Assembly (NCBI RefSeq): GCF_000317245.1
Contig: NZ_AJLJ01000058.1
Span: forward strand, 38,914-102,913
Length of the DNA: 64,000 bases
Direction: 5' to 3'
DNA from: Fischerella muscicola SAG 1427-1 = PCC 73103
GTDB lineage: Bacteria; Cyanobacteriota; Cyanobacteriia; Cyanobacteriales; Nostocaceae
The translations under genes and the position numbers were made by a program. Positions 56,549 through 63,648 of the stretch are shown here, piece by piece. Each line of letters begins with the position of its first letter. Within the stretch, counting starts at the first letter, position 1. Under the pieces are notes generated by a model. The model searched no databases. It was not told where the DNA came from and worked only from the letters and a program-made list of their open reading frames with translations.

Positions 56549-57108
56549 TTTGTAGTAGGCACTTTAGTGCTAACTTCTTGCTCATCTGACTTAGGTATAG
56601 AATTAGTTTGGGATTCTTGGCGGATAACACTAATACCACCATCCGCCTCCATAAATGCTCTTTTGACATCTTTAAGAGATTCCACACCTTGCTGACGTAA
56701 CTGACTCATCAATTCCTGTTCAGTGATTAGTTCCCGTTTCATGTGGCGATCAATAATGCAACCATTCTTTACTAGCAGCAGTGGTGGTGGATTTAAAAAG
56801 CGTTGAAAAGAGGGAAGTTTATATCCCAGCCAGTTTAAAAAATAACTCCAAAATATTACAGTTCCAACTAGAATAGCGCCTTCTGTAATTGACGTATAGT
56901 TACTAGCCATTGCGTTTTGAGCCGCTTCTGCAAACAGCACAACTACAAGTAAATCAGCAATACCCAGCGTTCCTAATTGTCGGCTAGGGAGCAAGCGTAA
57001 TACTGAAAACAACGCCAAGTAAACAATCGAAGCACGTATAATCAGTTCGGCAATAGAAATGCTAGGAATAAACATTTCTTGCCAATTGATGTGAAACCAC
57101 ATATCCAT
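56545..57108 (-). CDS. DUF421 (YetF-like) membrane protein
   Basis: This 187-aa protein has three membrane helices (about 15-40, 44-60, 75-92). The DUF421 block SRQLGTLGIADLLVVVLFAEAAQNAMASNYTSITEGAIL spans residues about 43-81. The soluble domain contains LLVKNGCIIDRHMKRELITEQELMSQLRQQGVESL (about 111-145). The last residues (STKVPTTN) are encoded by a copy of the dispersed GTTTGTAGT repeat, so the C-terminus has been changed by it. The function is unknown. Confidence 0.9.
   Translation of the reverse strand: MDMWFHINWQEMFIPSISIAELIIRASIVYLALFSVLRLLPSRQLGTLGIADLLVVVLFAEAAQNAMASNYTSITEGAILVGTVIFWSYFLNWLGYKLPSFQRFLNPPPLLLVKNGCIIDRHMKRELITEQELMSQLRQQGVESLKDVKRAFMEADGGISVIRQESQTNSIPKSDEQEVSTKVPTTN
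56548..56572. repeat. Partial GTTTGTAGT-family repeat, copy 3
   Basis: GTTTGTAGTAGGCACTTTAG matches the half-site of 49358-49411 with one change. It overlaps the 3' end of the DUF421 gene and lies just before the M56 stop region. Confidence 0.7.
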
Positions 57109-57271
57109 TAGAGTTTTTATTTATTTACTAATATTGATATCTTCTATTACTTAGTAAACGCAAAAACTCCAAGTATCGCAAAACCCATAGGACTGATATA
57201 TCTACTAACTAAAGTAGTAAAACTGTGAGTTATATAGAGTTATAACAATTTGAAAAAAGAATGCGACAAAT

Positions 57272-57376
57272 AGACCATCTGTAGAGACGCGTAGACCAGG
57301 GTAAGAGCGGCTTCAAGGTAAGAGTATTATCGCGTCTTTACCAAGGATATGTTGCAATCATTAATTAAATTGGTAT
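57272..57376. repeat. Dispersed repeat AGACCATC...AAATTGGTAT, copy 2
   Basis: The ends match 53961-54034 closely (GTAGAGACGCG, then ATCGCGTCTT, CCAAGGATATGTTGCAATCA). About 35 bp of extra sequence separates the two hairpin halves. Confidence 0.75.
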
Positions 57377-57406
57377 CAGTTTCGCCAGAATATCGCTGTA
57401 AAAATA

Positions 57407-57428
57407 AAACCAGGATTATACCTGGTTT
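57407..57428 (-). terminator. Terminator of aqpZ
   Basis: On the minus strand AAACCAGG-TATAAT-CCTGGTTT is followed by TATTTTTAC, 40 bp after the aqpZ stop. Confidence 0.8.
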
Positions 57429-57467
57429 CAAACTTTGAACGATCGCATCAAAATTAATTAATTGAAA

Positions 57468-58232
57468 TTAAGCTACTTCTGACAATTGTATTTCTGCTGC
57501 AGGTACTTCTAGTACTTGTAAGTAGAAGAATCCAGCTAAGAATCCTCCCAAAAGTGGCGCTAACCAGAATAGCCATAACTGTTGAATCGCCCAACCACCA
57601 ATAAAAACTGCTGGGCCAAGACTACGTGCAGGATTAACTGACGTATTAGTAACAGGAATGCTAATTAAATGAATTAGTGTTAATGCCAAACCAATCGCAA
57701 TTGGTGCAAATCCTTGCGGCGCACGCCGATCAGTAGCACCCAGGATAATCACCAAAAACATAAAGGTGAGAACTAATTCAGCCAGGAAACAAGCCACCAG
57801 TGAAAAATTTCCGGGAGAATGTTCTCCATAGCCGTTGGCTGCTAAACCACTACCAATTACATCAAATCCTGGTTTACCACTGGCAATCAAATAGAGAATA
57901 CCAGCAGCGAGAATTGCACCGAAGACTTGAGAACCAATATAAACAAATAATTCTGAACCTGGGAAACGTTTAGCAGCCCACAAACCAAGAGAAACAGCAG
58001 GGTTGAGGTGACAGCCAGAAATGTGGCCGATCGCATAAGCCATTGTCAAAACTGTCAAACCAAAAGCTAGAGAAACCCCTACTAACCCGATACCTAAAGG
58101 AAATTTTGTACCATCAGCTATTTTTGCGCCATCGGCTGTGAATGCAGCTGCTAATACTGCGCTACCACAACCACCAAAAACCAGCCAAAATGTACCGATA
58201 AACTCAGCTAAACAACGTTTTACAAGTGACAT
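57468..58232 (-). CDS. aqpZ: Aquaporin Z
   Basis: This is a water channel of the inner membrane. The 254-aa reading has six membrane helices and both pore loops, with NPA motifs in [15 protein letters not shown] and [16 protein letters not shown]. The narrow-pore pattern and [21 protein letters not shown] fit AqpZ rather than GlpF. The start [21 protein letters not shown] is preferred; an upstream in-frame Met would add 19 residues. It stands alone with a terminator. Confidence 0.95.
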   Translation of the reverse strand: MSLVKRCLAEFIGTFWLVFGGCGSAVLAAAFTADGAKIADGTKFPLGIGLVGVSLAFGLTVLTMAYAIGHISGCHLNPAVSLGLWAAKRFPGSELFVYIGSQVFGAILAAGILYLIASGKPGFDVIGSGLAANGYGEHSPGNFSLVACFLAELVLTFMFLVIILGATDRRAPQGFAPIAIGLALTLIHLISIPVTNTSVNPARSLGPAVFIGGWAIQQLWLFWLAPLLGGFLAGFFYLQVLEVPAAEIQLSEVA

Positions 58233-58413
58233 ATTTTTTAACTGGTAACACGGTAAATACTTGAATGAGAGAATATTACCAGTACGCATTCTATATTGAT
58301 GAGTTTGTTCTAATTTCTTTATTTTGATTATTGAAAATTGTTACATATTTGGAATCACTTTCTAAACAGTGATCTCAGTCACTGAACAATAACTTGTTAT
58401 TAGTAATTAATTA

Positions 58414-58614
58414 TTATTCTTCTTCTAGCAGTTGTTCCACAAATATTTGCACTAAAGGTACTTGAAAAGCATTGCCTTCTGGAGTCACAATCTCTTTTCG
58501 TATCAGTTTTTTGACAATACCTTTGTCTTGTGATGTGGGAGTTTGTCCTTGAATTAAACGGCTAATAAAATTGCGATCGCTCTCCTGCAAACTTGTCCAT
58601 AATTGGGCAAAAAT
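58414..58614 (-). pseudogene. C-terminal fragment of an ATPase-associated protein
   Basis: A frame of 66 codons without a start ends at TAA 58414-58416. It reads IFAQLWTSLQESDRNFISRL, IQGQTPTSQDKGIVKKLIRK and EIVTPEGNAFQVPLVQIFVEQLLEEE. The last two parts look like the winged-helix end of cyanobacterial AAA-type ATPases, to which QVPLVQ is usual. A TGA directly precedes it and then the 21-bp minisatellite begins, so the body is missing. The intact ATPase gene at 58844 on the same strand has a different C-terminus, so this is a separate remnant or a detached tail. Confidence 0.65.
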
Positions 58615-58622
58615 TCATGCAA

Positions 58623-58836
58623 GAGTTCAAAGACTCGACGACGGAGTTCAAACACTCGCTGACGAAGCTCAAACACTCGCTGACGAAGCTCAAACACTCG
58701 ACGACGAGTATCAAACACTCGCTGACGGAGTTCAAACACTCGCTGACGAGTATCAAAGACTCGACGACGGAGTTCAAATACTCGCCGACGGAGTTCAAAT
58801 ACTCGACGACGAGTATCAAACACTCGCGCACGAGTT
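58623..58836. repeat. 21-bp minisatellite, array 2
   Basis: Ten units with TCAAA at exactly 21-bp steps (58627, 58648, 58669, 58690, 58711, 58732, 58753, 58774, 58795, 58816). The core is ACTCGACGACG or ACTCGCTGACG followed by GAGTTCAAA, AAGCTCAAA or AGTATCAAA. The ACTCGACGACGAG core is the same as in array 1. It lies 8 bp after the stop of the ATPase gene. Frames through it give heptads such as RRRVFEL or TEFKHSL; I regard them as non-coding. Confidence 0.9.
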
Positions 58837-58843
58837 TTTATAC

Positions 58844-59911
58844 TTATCCCCCCACTGCTTTTTGCAGCAAATCCTTAACCTGCTCCCAATTCACTAAACC
58901 CACCACCACGAAAATTAGCAAAATCAAAATCACAAACCCGATAATCCAGTTCGTGACATCGTCCACGTTTCCGCCAATGAATTTAGCGACTTTACCCAGA
59001 CGAATCGGAAAATCCCAAACTATCCACCGTAACCATTGCCACTTTAACCAACGATGATTGGATGAAGACTGAGACTGATTAATGTCTTGCAAAAATTGTT
59101 CTTTTGCCCATTGGATATCTTTGCCTTGGTGACGCGCTTCCCACAAGCACCTGCAAGCGAGTTGCAGTTTATAAGGATGGCGCTTACCCCATTGTTGAGC
59201 ATAGTTTTGCTCATTTACACTCAAAGCTGATGCGCCAGTATTGTCGGGTAAACGTGTAAGTTGAATCGCCTCATCCGTAGTTAATTCTCTTAAAACCAAA
59301 GTTTGACCGACATTAAAAAACGGAGAAGTCAACCCTTTTTCAGCAGCATAAGTTCCCAGTTTTTTGCGGGAAGTGATCGCCAGCATCAAAGCACTATCAT
59401 CCATGAGCGATCGCAAACTATTATAAAAATTGTTATCAAATTCCTGGGGACGTTCCAAAAGTATCTGAAAATCATCTAAACAGAGAACAGGTAACACATC
59501 CTGCTTTTTCCATTTTTTGATCGCGTCCGAGAAAGCTTGACGATTGAGCGGTTGAACCTGCAAAGGATTTCTCAATTGCAGTTTCCACAAAGCCAGTCGA
59601 TTTAATAACGCTTCCGCCACTACTTCATAAAAACCCATCTCTGTTTCACAGTTTGCATCCCGTAAGGACAGATAAATCACCACATAACGGTTTGGATCTG
59701 TGACTCGCTGTTCCCATGTCAGGAAAAAGTGGTACAGTAACGAAGATTTACCAATGTGTTTTTCACCAACAATATTGACACTTGTTGGCTGTACACCGCT
59801 CATCCGGGATGCGATCGCATTTAATTCTTCTTTACGGCCCACAAATAACCTGGGGTCTTTAATCATTCCCGGAGCTACAAAAGGATTAGCTGACACCGCT
59901 CCTGAGTTCAT
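58844..59911 (-). CDS. AAA-family ATPase with C-terminal membrane helix
   Basis: This 355-aa ATPase has the Walker A motif GEKHIGKSS with K55 after the entry NPFVAPGMIKDPRLFVGRKEEL, and the Walker B motif VLCLDDFQIL at about residue 141. The sensor-like LMLAITSRKKLG follows. A helical region with a GKRHPYKLQLACRCLWEA lid comes next, and then one membrane helix (WIIGFVILILLIFVVVGLV) near the end. The architecture resembles STAND-like or Orc/Cdc6-like signalling ATPases common in filamentous cyanobacteria. The function is unknown. An array of 21-bp repeats and a remnant of a related protein lie just downstream. Confidence 0.85.
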   Translation of the reverse strand: MNSGAVSANPFVAPGMIKDPRLFVGRKEELNAIASRMSGVQPTSVNIVGEKHIGKSSLLYHFFLTWEQRVTDPNRYVVIYLSLRDANCETEMGFYEVVAEALLNRLALWKLQLRNPLQVQPLNRQAFSDAIKKWKKQDVLPVLCLDDFQILLERPQEFDNNFYNSLRSLMDDSALMLAITSRKKLGTYAAEKGLTSPFFNVGQTLVLRELTTDEAIQLTRLPDNTGASALSVNEQNYAQQWGKRHPYKLQLACRCLWEARHQGKDIQWAKEQFLQDINQSQSSSNHRWLKWQWLRWIVWDFPIRLGKVAKFIGGNVDDVTNWIIGFVILILLIFVVVGLVNWEQVKDLLQKAVGG

Positions 59912-60054
59912 ACCAAAGTTTATGCTAATTACAGCAATTGAAAGGTAATTATTTCAAAAGATACCACTAGCTCCACAATGCTTTTGAGAACCGATACATA
60001 ATTTATCTGGCTATTTTTCTTAGTGTCTATGCGCCTTGGTGGTGAAAGAATCTT

Positions 60055-60115
60055 TATTGAACCACGAAGACGCGCAAGCGACTTCCCGCAGGGTAGACAC
60101 TAAGACACAAAGGTA
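60055..60115. repeat. Dispersed repeat fragment (ACCACGAAGACGC type)
   Basis: The stretch has the common cyanobacterial AACCACGAAGACGC...AAGACACAAAGG form. CTTCCCGCAGGGTAG is inserted and matches the reverse complement at 12559-12573. Confidence 0.5.
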
Positions 60116-60126
60116 TCTTCAAGCCG

Positions 60127-61344
60127 CTAATCAACACTCTCAGCAATTAATTCTCTCAGAGCTTTGCCCAAATACTCATACTCTTCAATCCTGTTGTAAA
60201 TCTGCGCGGAAATTCTCACCAGTAACTTCGGTGTCTCTTGCCAAGGAACCACTTGCACCTGAATATTAAACCGATCAAATAACTCATCGCGTACAGATAA
60301 AAAATTGCGGTTTGACAAAGCTTGAGGTATCGGTATAACAGCCATTGAGCCGATCATCTCTTCGGGACAAGGTGGCAAAACTTGGAGTGTTTCACAAAGT
60401 AGCTGTCTGGCTTGCAATGCTAATTGATGATTGCGCTGTCTCAATTCATCCCAACCACCAGGTAACAGAGAAGCCAAAAATGCGATCGCTTCAGGTACGC
60501 ACATATACGCAGTGGGGTCATCTGTCCCCATCCAATCAAATTCCAATTGAAAGCGACTTTTATCAGTGCGTGGCGAGTTCGCACCGTGACTGATTGTCAA
60601 AGGACGAATCTCTGGTTGTTTATCTGGTTGCACATACAAAAATGCTGCTCCCTTGGGCGCACACAGCCATTTGTGGCAATTTCCTGTGTAATAAGTCGCG
60701 CCAATTGCTCGCAAATTTAGGGGTAACATACCCGGTGCATGAGCGCCATCTACAAGTGTGTCCACACCCCTTGCTTGTAATTGTTGCACCAACTGTTGTA
60801 GGGGAAAGATTAATGCTGTTTGACTTGTAACATGATCTAGTAATGCTAATCTTGTTTTGGATGAAACTCGCTCTATGACTGCTTCTAAAACTTGCCGAGG
60901 CGAATCGAGGGGAAAAGGAATCTGAGCGACTACTATCTGTGCGCCTGTACGACTGGCGATAAAATCAAGTGCATTCCGACAGGCGTTGTACTCGTGGTTG
61001 GTTGTGAGTATCTCGTCTCCGGGATGAAAAATCAGGGAACGCAAAACTGCATTGACGCCAGTGGTTGCATTGGGGACAAATACCAAATCTTCGACATCAG
61101 CACCCACAAAAGCTGCTAGTTTACTTTTAGCCCCATCCAGAAGTGGTTCCCATTCCCTAGTGAAAAATCGTAATGGTTCCTGTTCAAGTTGCGATCGCAG
61201 CTGTTGCTGAAATAATAAGACTGTGATCGGGCAAGCACCAAACGACCCGTGGTTGAGAAAAGTTACCTTTGGATCAAGTGACCATAAATTCTTAAAGGGT
61301 GAAGATTGAAGGTTGAAGCCTGAAAAGTTTTCTTTATCCTTCAT
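60127..61344 (-). CDS. Class V aminotransferase-fold PLP enzyme (isopenicillin-N-epimerase-like)
   Basis: This 405-aa PLP-dependent enzyme has FLNHGSFGACPITVLLFQQQLR at the start and LVFVPNATTGVNAVLRSL as phosphate-binding region. LVDGAHAPGMLPLNL holds the PLP-contacting Asp. The lysine lies in YYTGNCHKWLCAPKGAAFLYV. This pattern is typical of the isopenicillin-N-epimerase-like or cysteine-desulfurase-related group. Cyanobacterial members have no settled substrate, and no NRPS genes lie here. tRNA-Asn is directly upstream. Confidence 0.9.
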   Translation of the reverse strand: MKDKENFSGFNLQSSPFKNLWSLDPKVTFLNHGSFGACPITVLLFQQQLRSQLEQEPLRFFTREWEPLLDGAKSKLAAFVGADVEDLVFVPNATTGVNAVLRSLIFHPGDEILTTNHEYNACRNALDFIASRTGAQIVVAQIPFPLDSPRQVLEAVIERVSSKTRLALLDHVTSQTALIFPLQQLVQQLQARGVDTLVDGAHAPGMLPLNLRAIGATYYTGNCHKWLCAPKGAAFLYVQPDKQPEIRPLTISHGANSPRTDKSRFQLEFDWMGTDDPTAYMCVPEAIAFLASLLPGGWDELRQRNHQLALQARQLLCETLQVLPPCPEEMIGSMAVIPIPQALSNRNFLSVRDELFDRFNIQVQVVPWQETPKLLVRISAQIYNRIEEYEYLGKALRELIAESVD

Positions 61345-61361
61345 CTTTAATCCTTTTTAAA

Positions 61362-61433
61362 CTCCCCAGGCAGGATTCGAACCTGCGACCAATCGGTTAA
61401 CAGCCGACCGCTCTACCACTGAGCTACTGAGGA
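61362..61433 (-). tRNA. trnN-GUU: tRNA-Asn(GUU)
   Basis: This 72-nt tRNA has acceptor stem TCCTCAG/CTGGGGA (one T-G pair) and discriminator G. The D-arm is AGCTCAGTGGTAGAGC and the anticodon loop CTGTTAA lies in stem GTCGG/CCGAT. The T-arm is GCAGGTTCGAATCCTGC. The CCA is not encoded. Confidence 0.97.
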
Positions 61434-61613
61434 ACGTCACGATTAATAATATTAATACCAAGTTCTAGGAATGGCAAGTACTTTCGGAAAAATTTTTCCA
61501 AAAATTTTGTGAGTGTCTTGACTAGCAACCTGAATTGACTATTTTGCCAATACTCGAATCCACTCAAACCCTCCGTTAGACAGATGCTTTAGGCTTGATC
61601 TATTGTTAATTAT

Positions 61614-62165
61614 TTACTTCAATCCCATTCGCAGTTCAGCTAGACGCTGCCTTGCTTTAGCATCAATAGAGTTAGCTAGAAATCTACCATTAGATTTTTT
61701 GCGTGGTTGATACTTTTGCCGCACCCGACAAACTGTGGCTTGTACTTCATAACATAGCTGCTGTGCTGATAACCATTCTGCCCCATACCCCTGTACCATT
61801 AGTTGTTGGACACGGTCTGATGTGGCAACAATCACGCGAGAAATTAAAGATTGAGCTATGGCAGGACGCAGAGACGCACAGGCTTTTTCTATATATGTGT
61901 CTGCTGTCTGACCGAAGTCTGTATAATAGACAGACACAAGGTCTGTAATTACTTCTTTGTTACTACTAGTATTTTGATATTGAGCATCAAACACTATTTG
62001 CGTCTCATAGCCTTGAAATGCGCTGTAATCTGTCAAAGCCTCTACTAATTCCCAGCGCGCTGCTTCTAATCCAGCTTGATCACGGGTTCTTTTCAGACAA
62101 GACCAAGTGCCTATAATATTGTAGCCGTCCACCAAAAAAACGGCTTGGGGTAAGGAACGGGACAT
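61614..62165 (-). CDS. NYN-domain (YacP/Rae1-like) ribonuclease
   Basis: This 183-aa protein has the PIN-like NYN fold: FLVDGYNIIGTW with D13 and N16, then QIVFDAQYQN, and a TADTYIEKACASL acidic site, and VIVATSDRVQQLMV. In Bacillus, Rae1/YacP is a ribosome-associated endonuclease that cuts mRNA in the A-site. The C-terminal basic region (RVRQKYQPRKKSNGRF) could bind RNA. The next gene downstream is outside this strand's block; upstream lies the truncated ABC ATPase. Confidence 0.9.
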   Translation of the reverse strand: MSRSLPQAVFLVDGYNIIGTWSCLKRTRDQAGLEAARWELVEALTDYSAFQGYETQIVFDAQYQNTSSNKEVITDLVSVYYTDFGQTADTYIEKACASLRPAIAQSLISRVIVATSDRVQQLMVQGYGAEWLSAQQLCYEVQATVCRVRQKYQPRKKSNGRFLANSIDAKARQRLAELRMGLK

Positions 62166-62283
62166 GGTTTTGAATCACAATTATATAGAGTTAACAAAAT
62201 TCATTCATAACTTTTATAGTAATTCAATCATCTCTTGTAACACTATGTTACAAACTTAAAAAACGTAATAGCTTTACAAAATA

Positions 62284-62390
62284 GGGATCGGGGATCGGGG
62301 AGTGTGGGGGGGAATTATTTAACAAGTCTGTTCCCAATCCCCAATGCCCAATCCCCAATGCCCAATCCCCAATGCCCGATCCCCGATCCC
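62284..62390. repeat. Palindromic STRR element with 16-bp perfect arms
   Basis: GGGATCGGGGATCGGG (62284-62299) and CCCGATCCCCGATCCC (62375-62390) are exact inverted repeats. The loop has AATTATTTAACAAGTCTGTT, shared with 5491-5510, and then heptamers CCCAATC/CCCAATG (62333 on). It touches the stop codon of the ABC ATPase fragment. Confidence 0.85.
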
Positions 62391-62560
62391 TAATCTGTGT
62401 GCAACTGCATCAGACGCTGTTTGAGGCGTTGAGCTTCTCCTTGGTCTATTAAAGAGCCTTGTTCTAGCAAAAAAGCGCCGTCACAGTAATTTAATTCATC
62501 TAAGCGATGAGTAACCCATAGGGCTGTGATACCTCTAGTTTTGACCAGTTTGCGGACACT
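62390..62560 (-). pseudogene. 3' end of an ABC-transporter ATPase gene, cut by an integrated element
   Basis: The minus-strand frame ending at TAG 62390-62392 reads SVRKLVKTRGITALWVTHRL, DELNYCDGAFLLEQGSLIDQ and GEAQRLKQRLMQLHTD. This is the switch region (WVTHRLDEL with the H-loop His) and C-terminal end of an ABC ATPase of the cobalt/nickel or ECF-like type. Everything before S1 is missing: an in-frame TGA stands at 62570-62572 and the sequence beyond is unrelated. The body of the gene, with Walker A, signature and Walker B, is not in the window. The break coincides with the edge of the integrase-bearing DNA. Confidence 0.85.
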
Positions 62561-62610
62561 AACTTTTAGTCATCAGCAAAGTCAAATGACTGGAAATTGG
62601 ATGCAAAAAC

Positions 62611-63648
62611 ATGAGGAAATATCGAAAGGGTGAAGTTGCTATTTACACAAGAAATAATAATTTGGAACTTATTTGGAGATTCGGCGGACAAAGGTACTAT
62701 ATGGCTTTAGGTCTTCCAGACTCAGTACAAAACCGAAGTTTAGCCGAAAAATTAAAACTGTCAATTGAATTAGATATTGTAAATGGTGTTTTTGATTCCA
62801 CATTAGAAAAATACCGTCCGCCTCACCAACAGCCCAAACCTAAGCCCCAAAGCATTGAAGAGCTACTTAAAACTTTTCCTAAGCAACAAGGGCATTATCT
62901 AGCAGCTTTTAAGAAGCTTAAACAATATTTTGGGGAGAGGATTAGAAGCAAGAATTTATCCAATGTACAAACCAAAGACTTTGTACAGTGGTTGCGATCA
63001 CAGGTCAAAGATTCAACTGCTAAACGATATCTTGTGCATATTAATGCTGTTTGGGCATGGGGAGTTAAAGAAGGATTAGTGATGTCTAATCCTTGGACAG
63101 GTTTAACTAAAGGATTTAAAGAGTTTAATCCTAAGCCGGAGCCTTTTAACCATGAGGAAGTTTCAAAAATTTTGGAAGCGGTAAAAGGTTCACACTACGG
63201 AGATTTTATAGAATTTTTGTTAAAAATCGGAGTTCGTATCGGTGAAGCTATAGCTCTCCAATGGGAGGATGTTTCAGCCGACTGCTCTTGGCTTTGGATC
63301 AAGCCCGGTAAAACTGGAGGGCGAAAAGTTACTGTTCCTCCTTCAATAAAGAGTCTTTTACTCAAGCGAAAGGCTCAAGCGTCTTGTAGTTTGGTTTTTA
63401 CTAATTGCCGAGGGGGCATGATACGCCGAAACAGTTTCAGGTTTCACTTTTGGAAACCTCTGTTAAAAAGGCTAGAAATACCATACCGAAAGCCTCACAA
63501 CTGCCGCGCTACTTTAATTACCCATCAACTTGAGGCGGGAACATCCCCAGTGAATCTAGCCAAAATCACAGGGCATAGCCCTCAAACAATGTACAGACAC
63601 TATTTTGGAAGCACTAGCCAAGCTACACAACTTAAAGAAATCTATTAA
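62611..63648 (+). CDS. Tyrosine recombinase (site-specific integrase)
   Basis: This intact 345-aa integrase has an N-terminal arm-binding domain (about 1-65, LIWRFGGQRYYMALGLPDS) and a core-binding SAM-like domain (about 82-165, VQTKDFVQWLRSQVKDSTAK). The catalytic domain has all six residues in place: R209 (KIGVRIGEA), K234 (KPGKTGG), H296 and R299 (KPHNCRATLI), H322 (ITGHSP) and Y331 (YRHYF). It starts 50 bp from the truncated ABC ATPase gene and reads away from it, into the element. It could be an island or phage integrase, or an excisase of a gene-interrupting element. Confidence 0.93.
   Translation: MRKYRKGEVAIYTRNNNLELIWRFGGQRYYMALGLPDSVQNRSLAEKLKLSIELDIVNGVFDSTLEKYRPPHQQPKPKPQSIEELLKTFPKQQGHYLAAFKKLKQYFGERIRSKNLSNVQTKDFVQWLRSQVKDSTAKRYLVHINAVWAWGVKEGLVMSNPWTGLTKGFKEFNPKPEPFNHEEVSKILEAVKGSHYGDFIEFLLKIGVRIGEAIALQWEDVSADCSWLWIKPGKTGGRKVTVPPSIKSLLLKRKAQASCSLVFTNCRGGMIRRNSFRFHFWKPLLKRLEIPYRKPHNCRATLITHQLEAGTSPVNLAKITGHSPQTMYRHYFGSTSQATQLKEIY

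Larger units (their letters stand above)
57109..57467. other. Spacer between aqpZ and the DUF421 gene
   Basis: These 359 bp hold the dispersed repeat at 57272-57376 and the aqpZ terminator at 57407-57428. The left part should contain the promoter of the DUF421 gene. Confidence 0.5.

Noticed and set aside
58554..59057. Several open frames with heptapeptide repeats over the second array
   Set aside because: All frames on both strands are open because of the 21-bp period. None has a ribosome site, and they contradict each other and the ATPase gene.
61362..61433. tRNA-Asn as attachment site of the right-hand element
   Set aside because: The tRNA is intact and the NYN gene lies between it and the integrase. 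The break is in the ABC ATPase gene instead.
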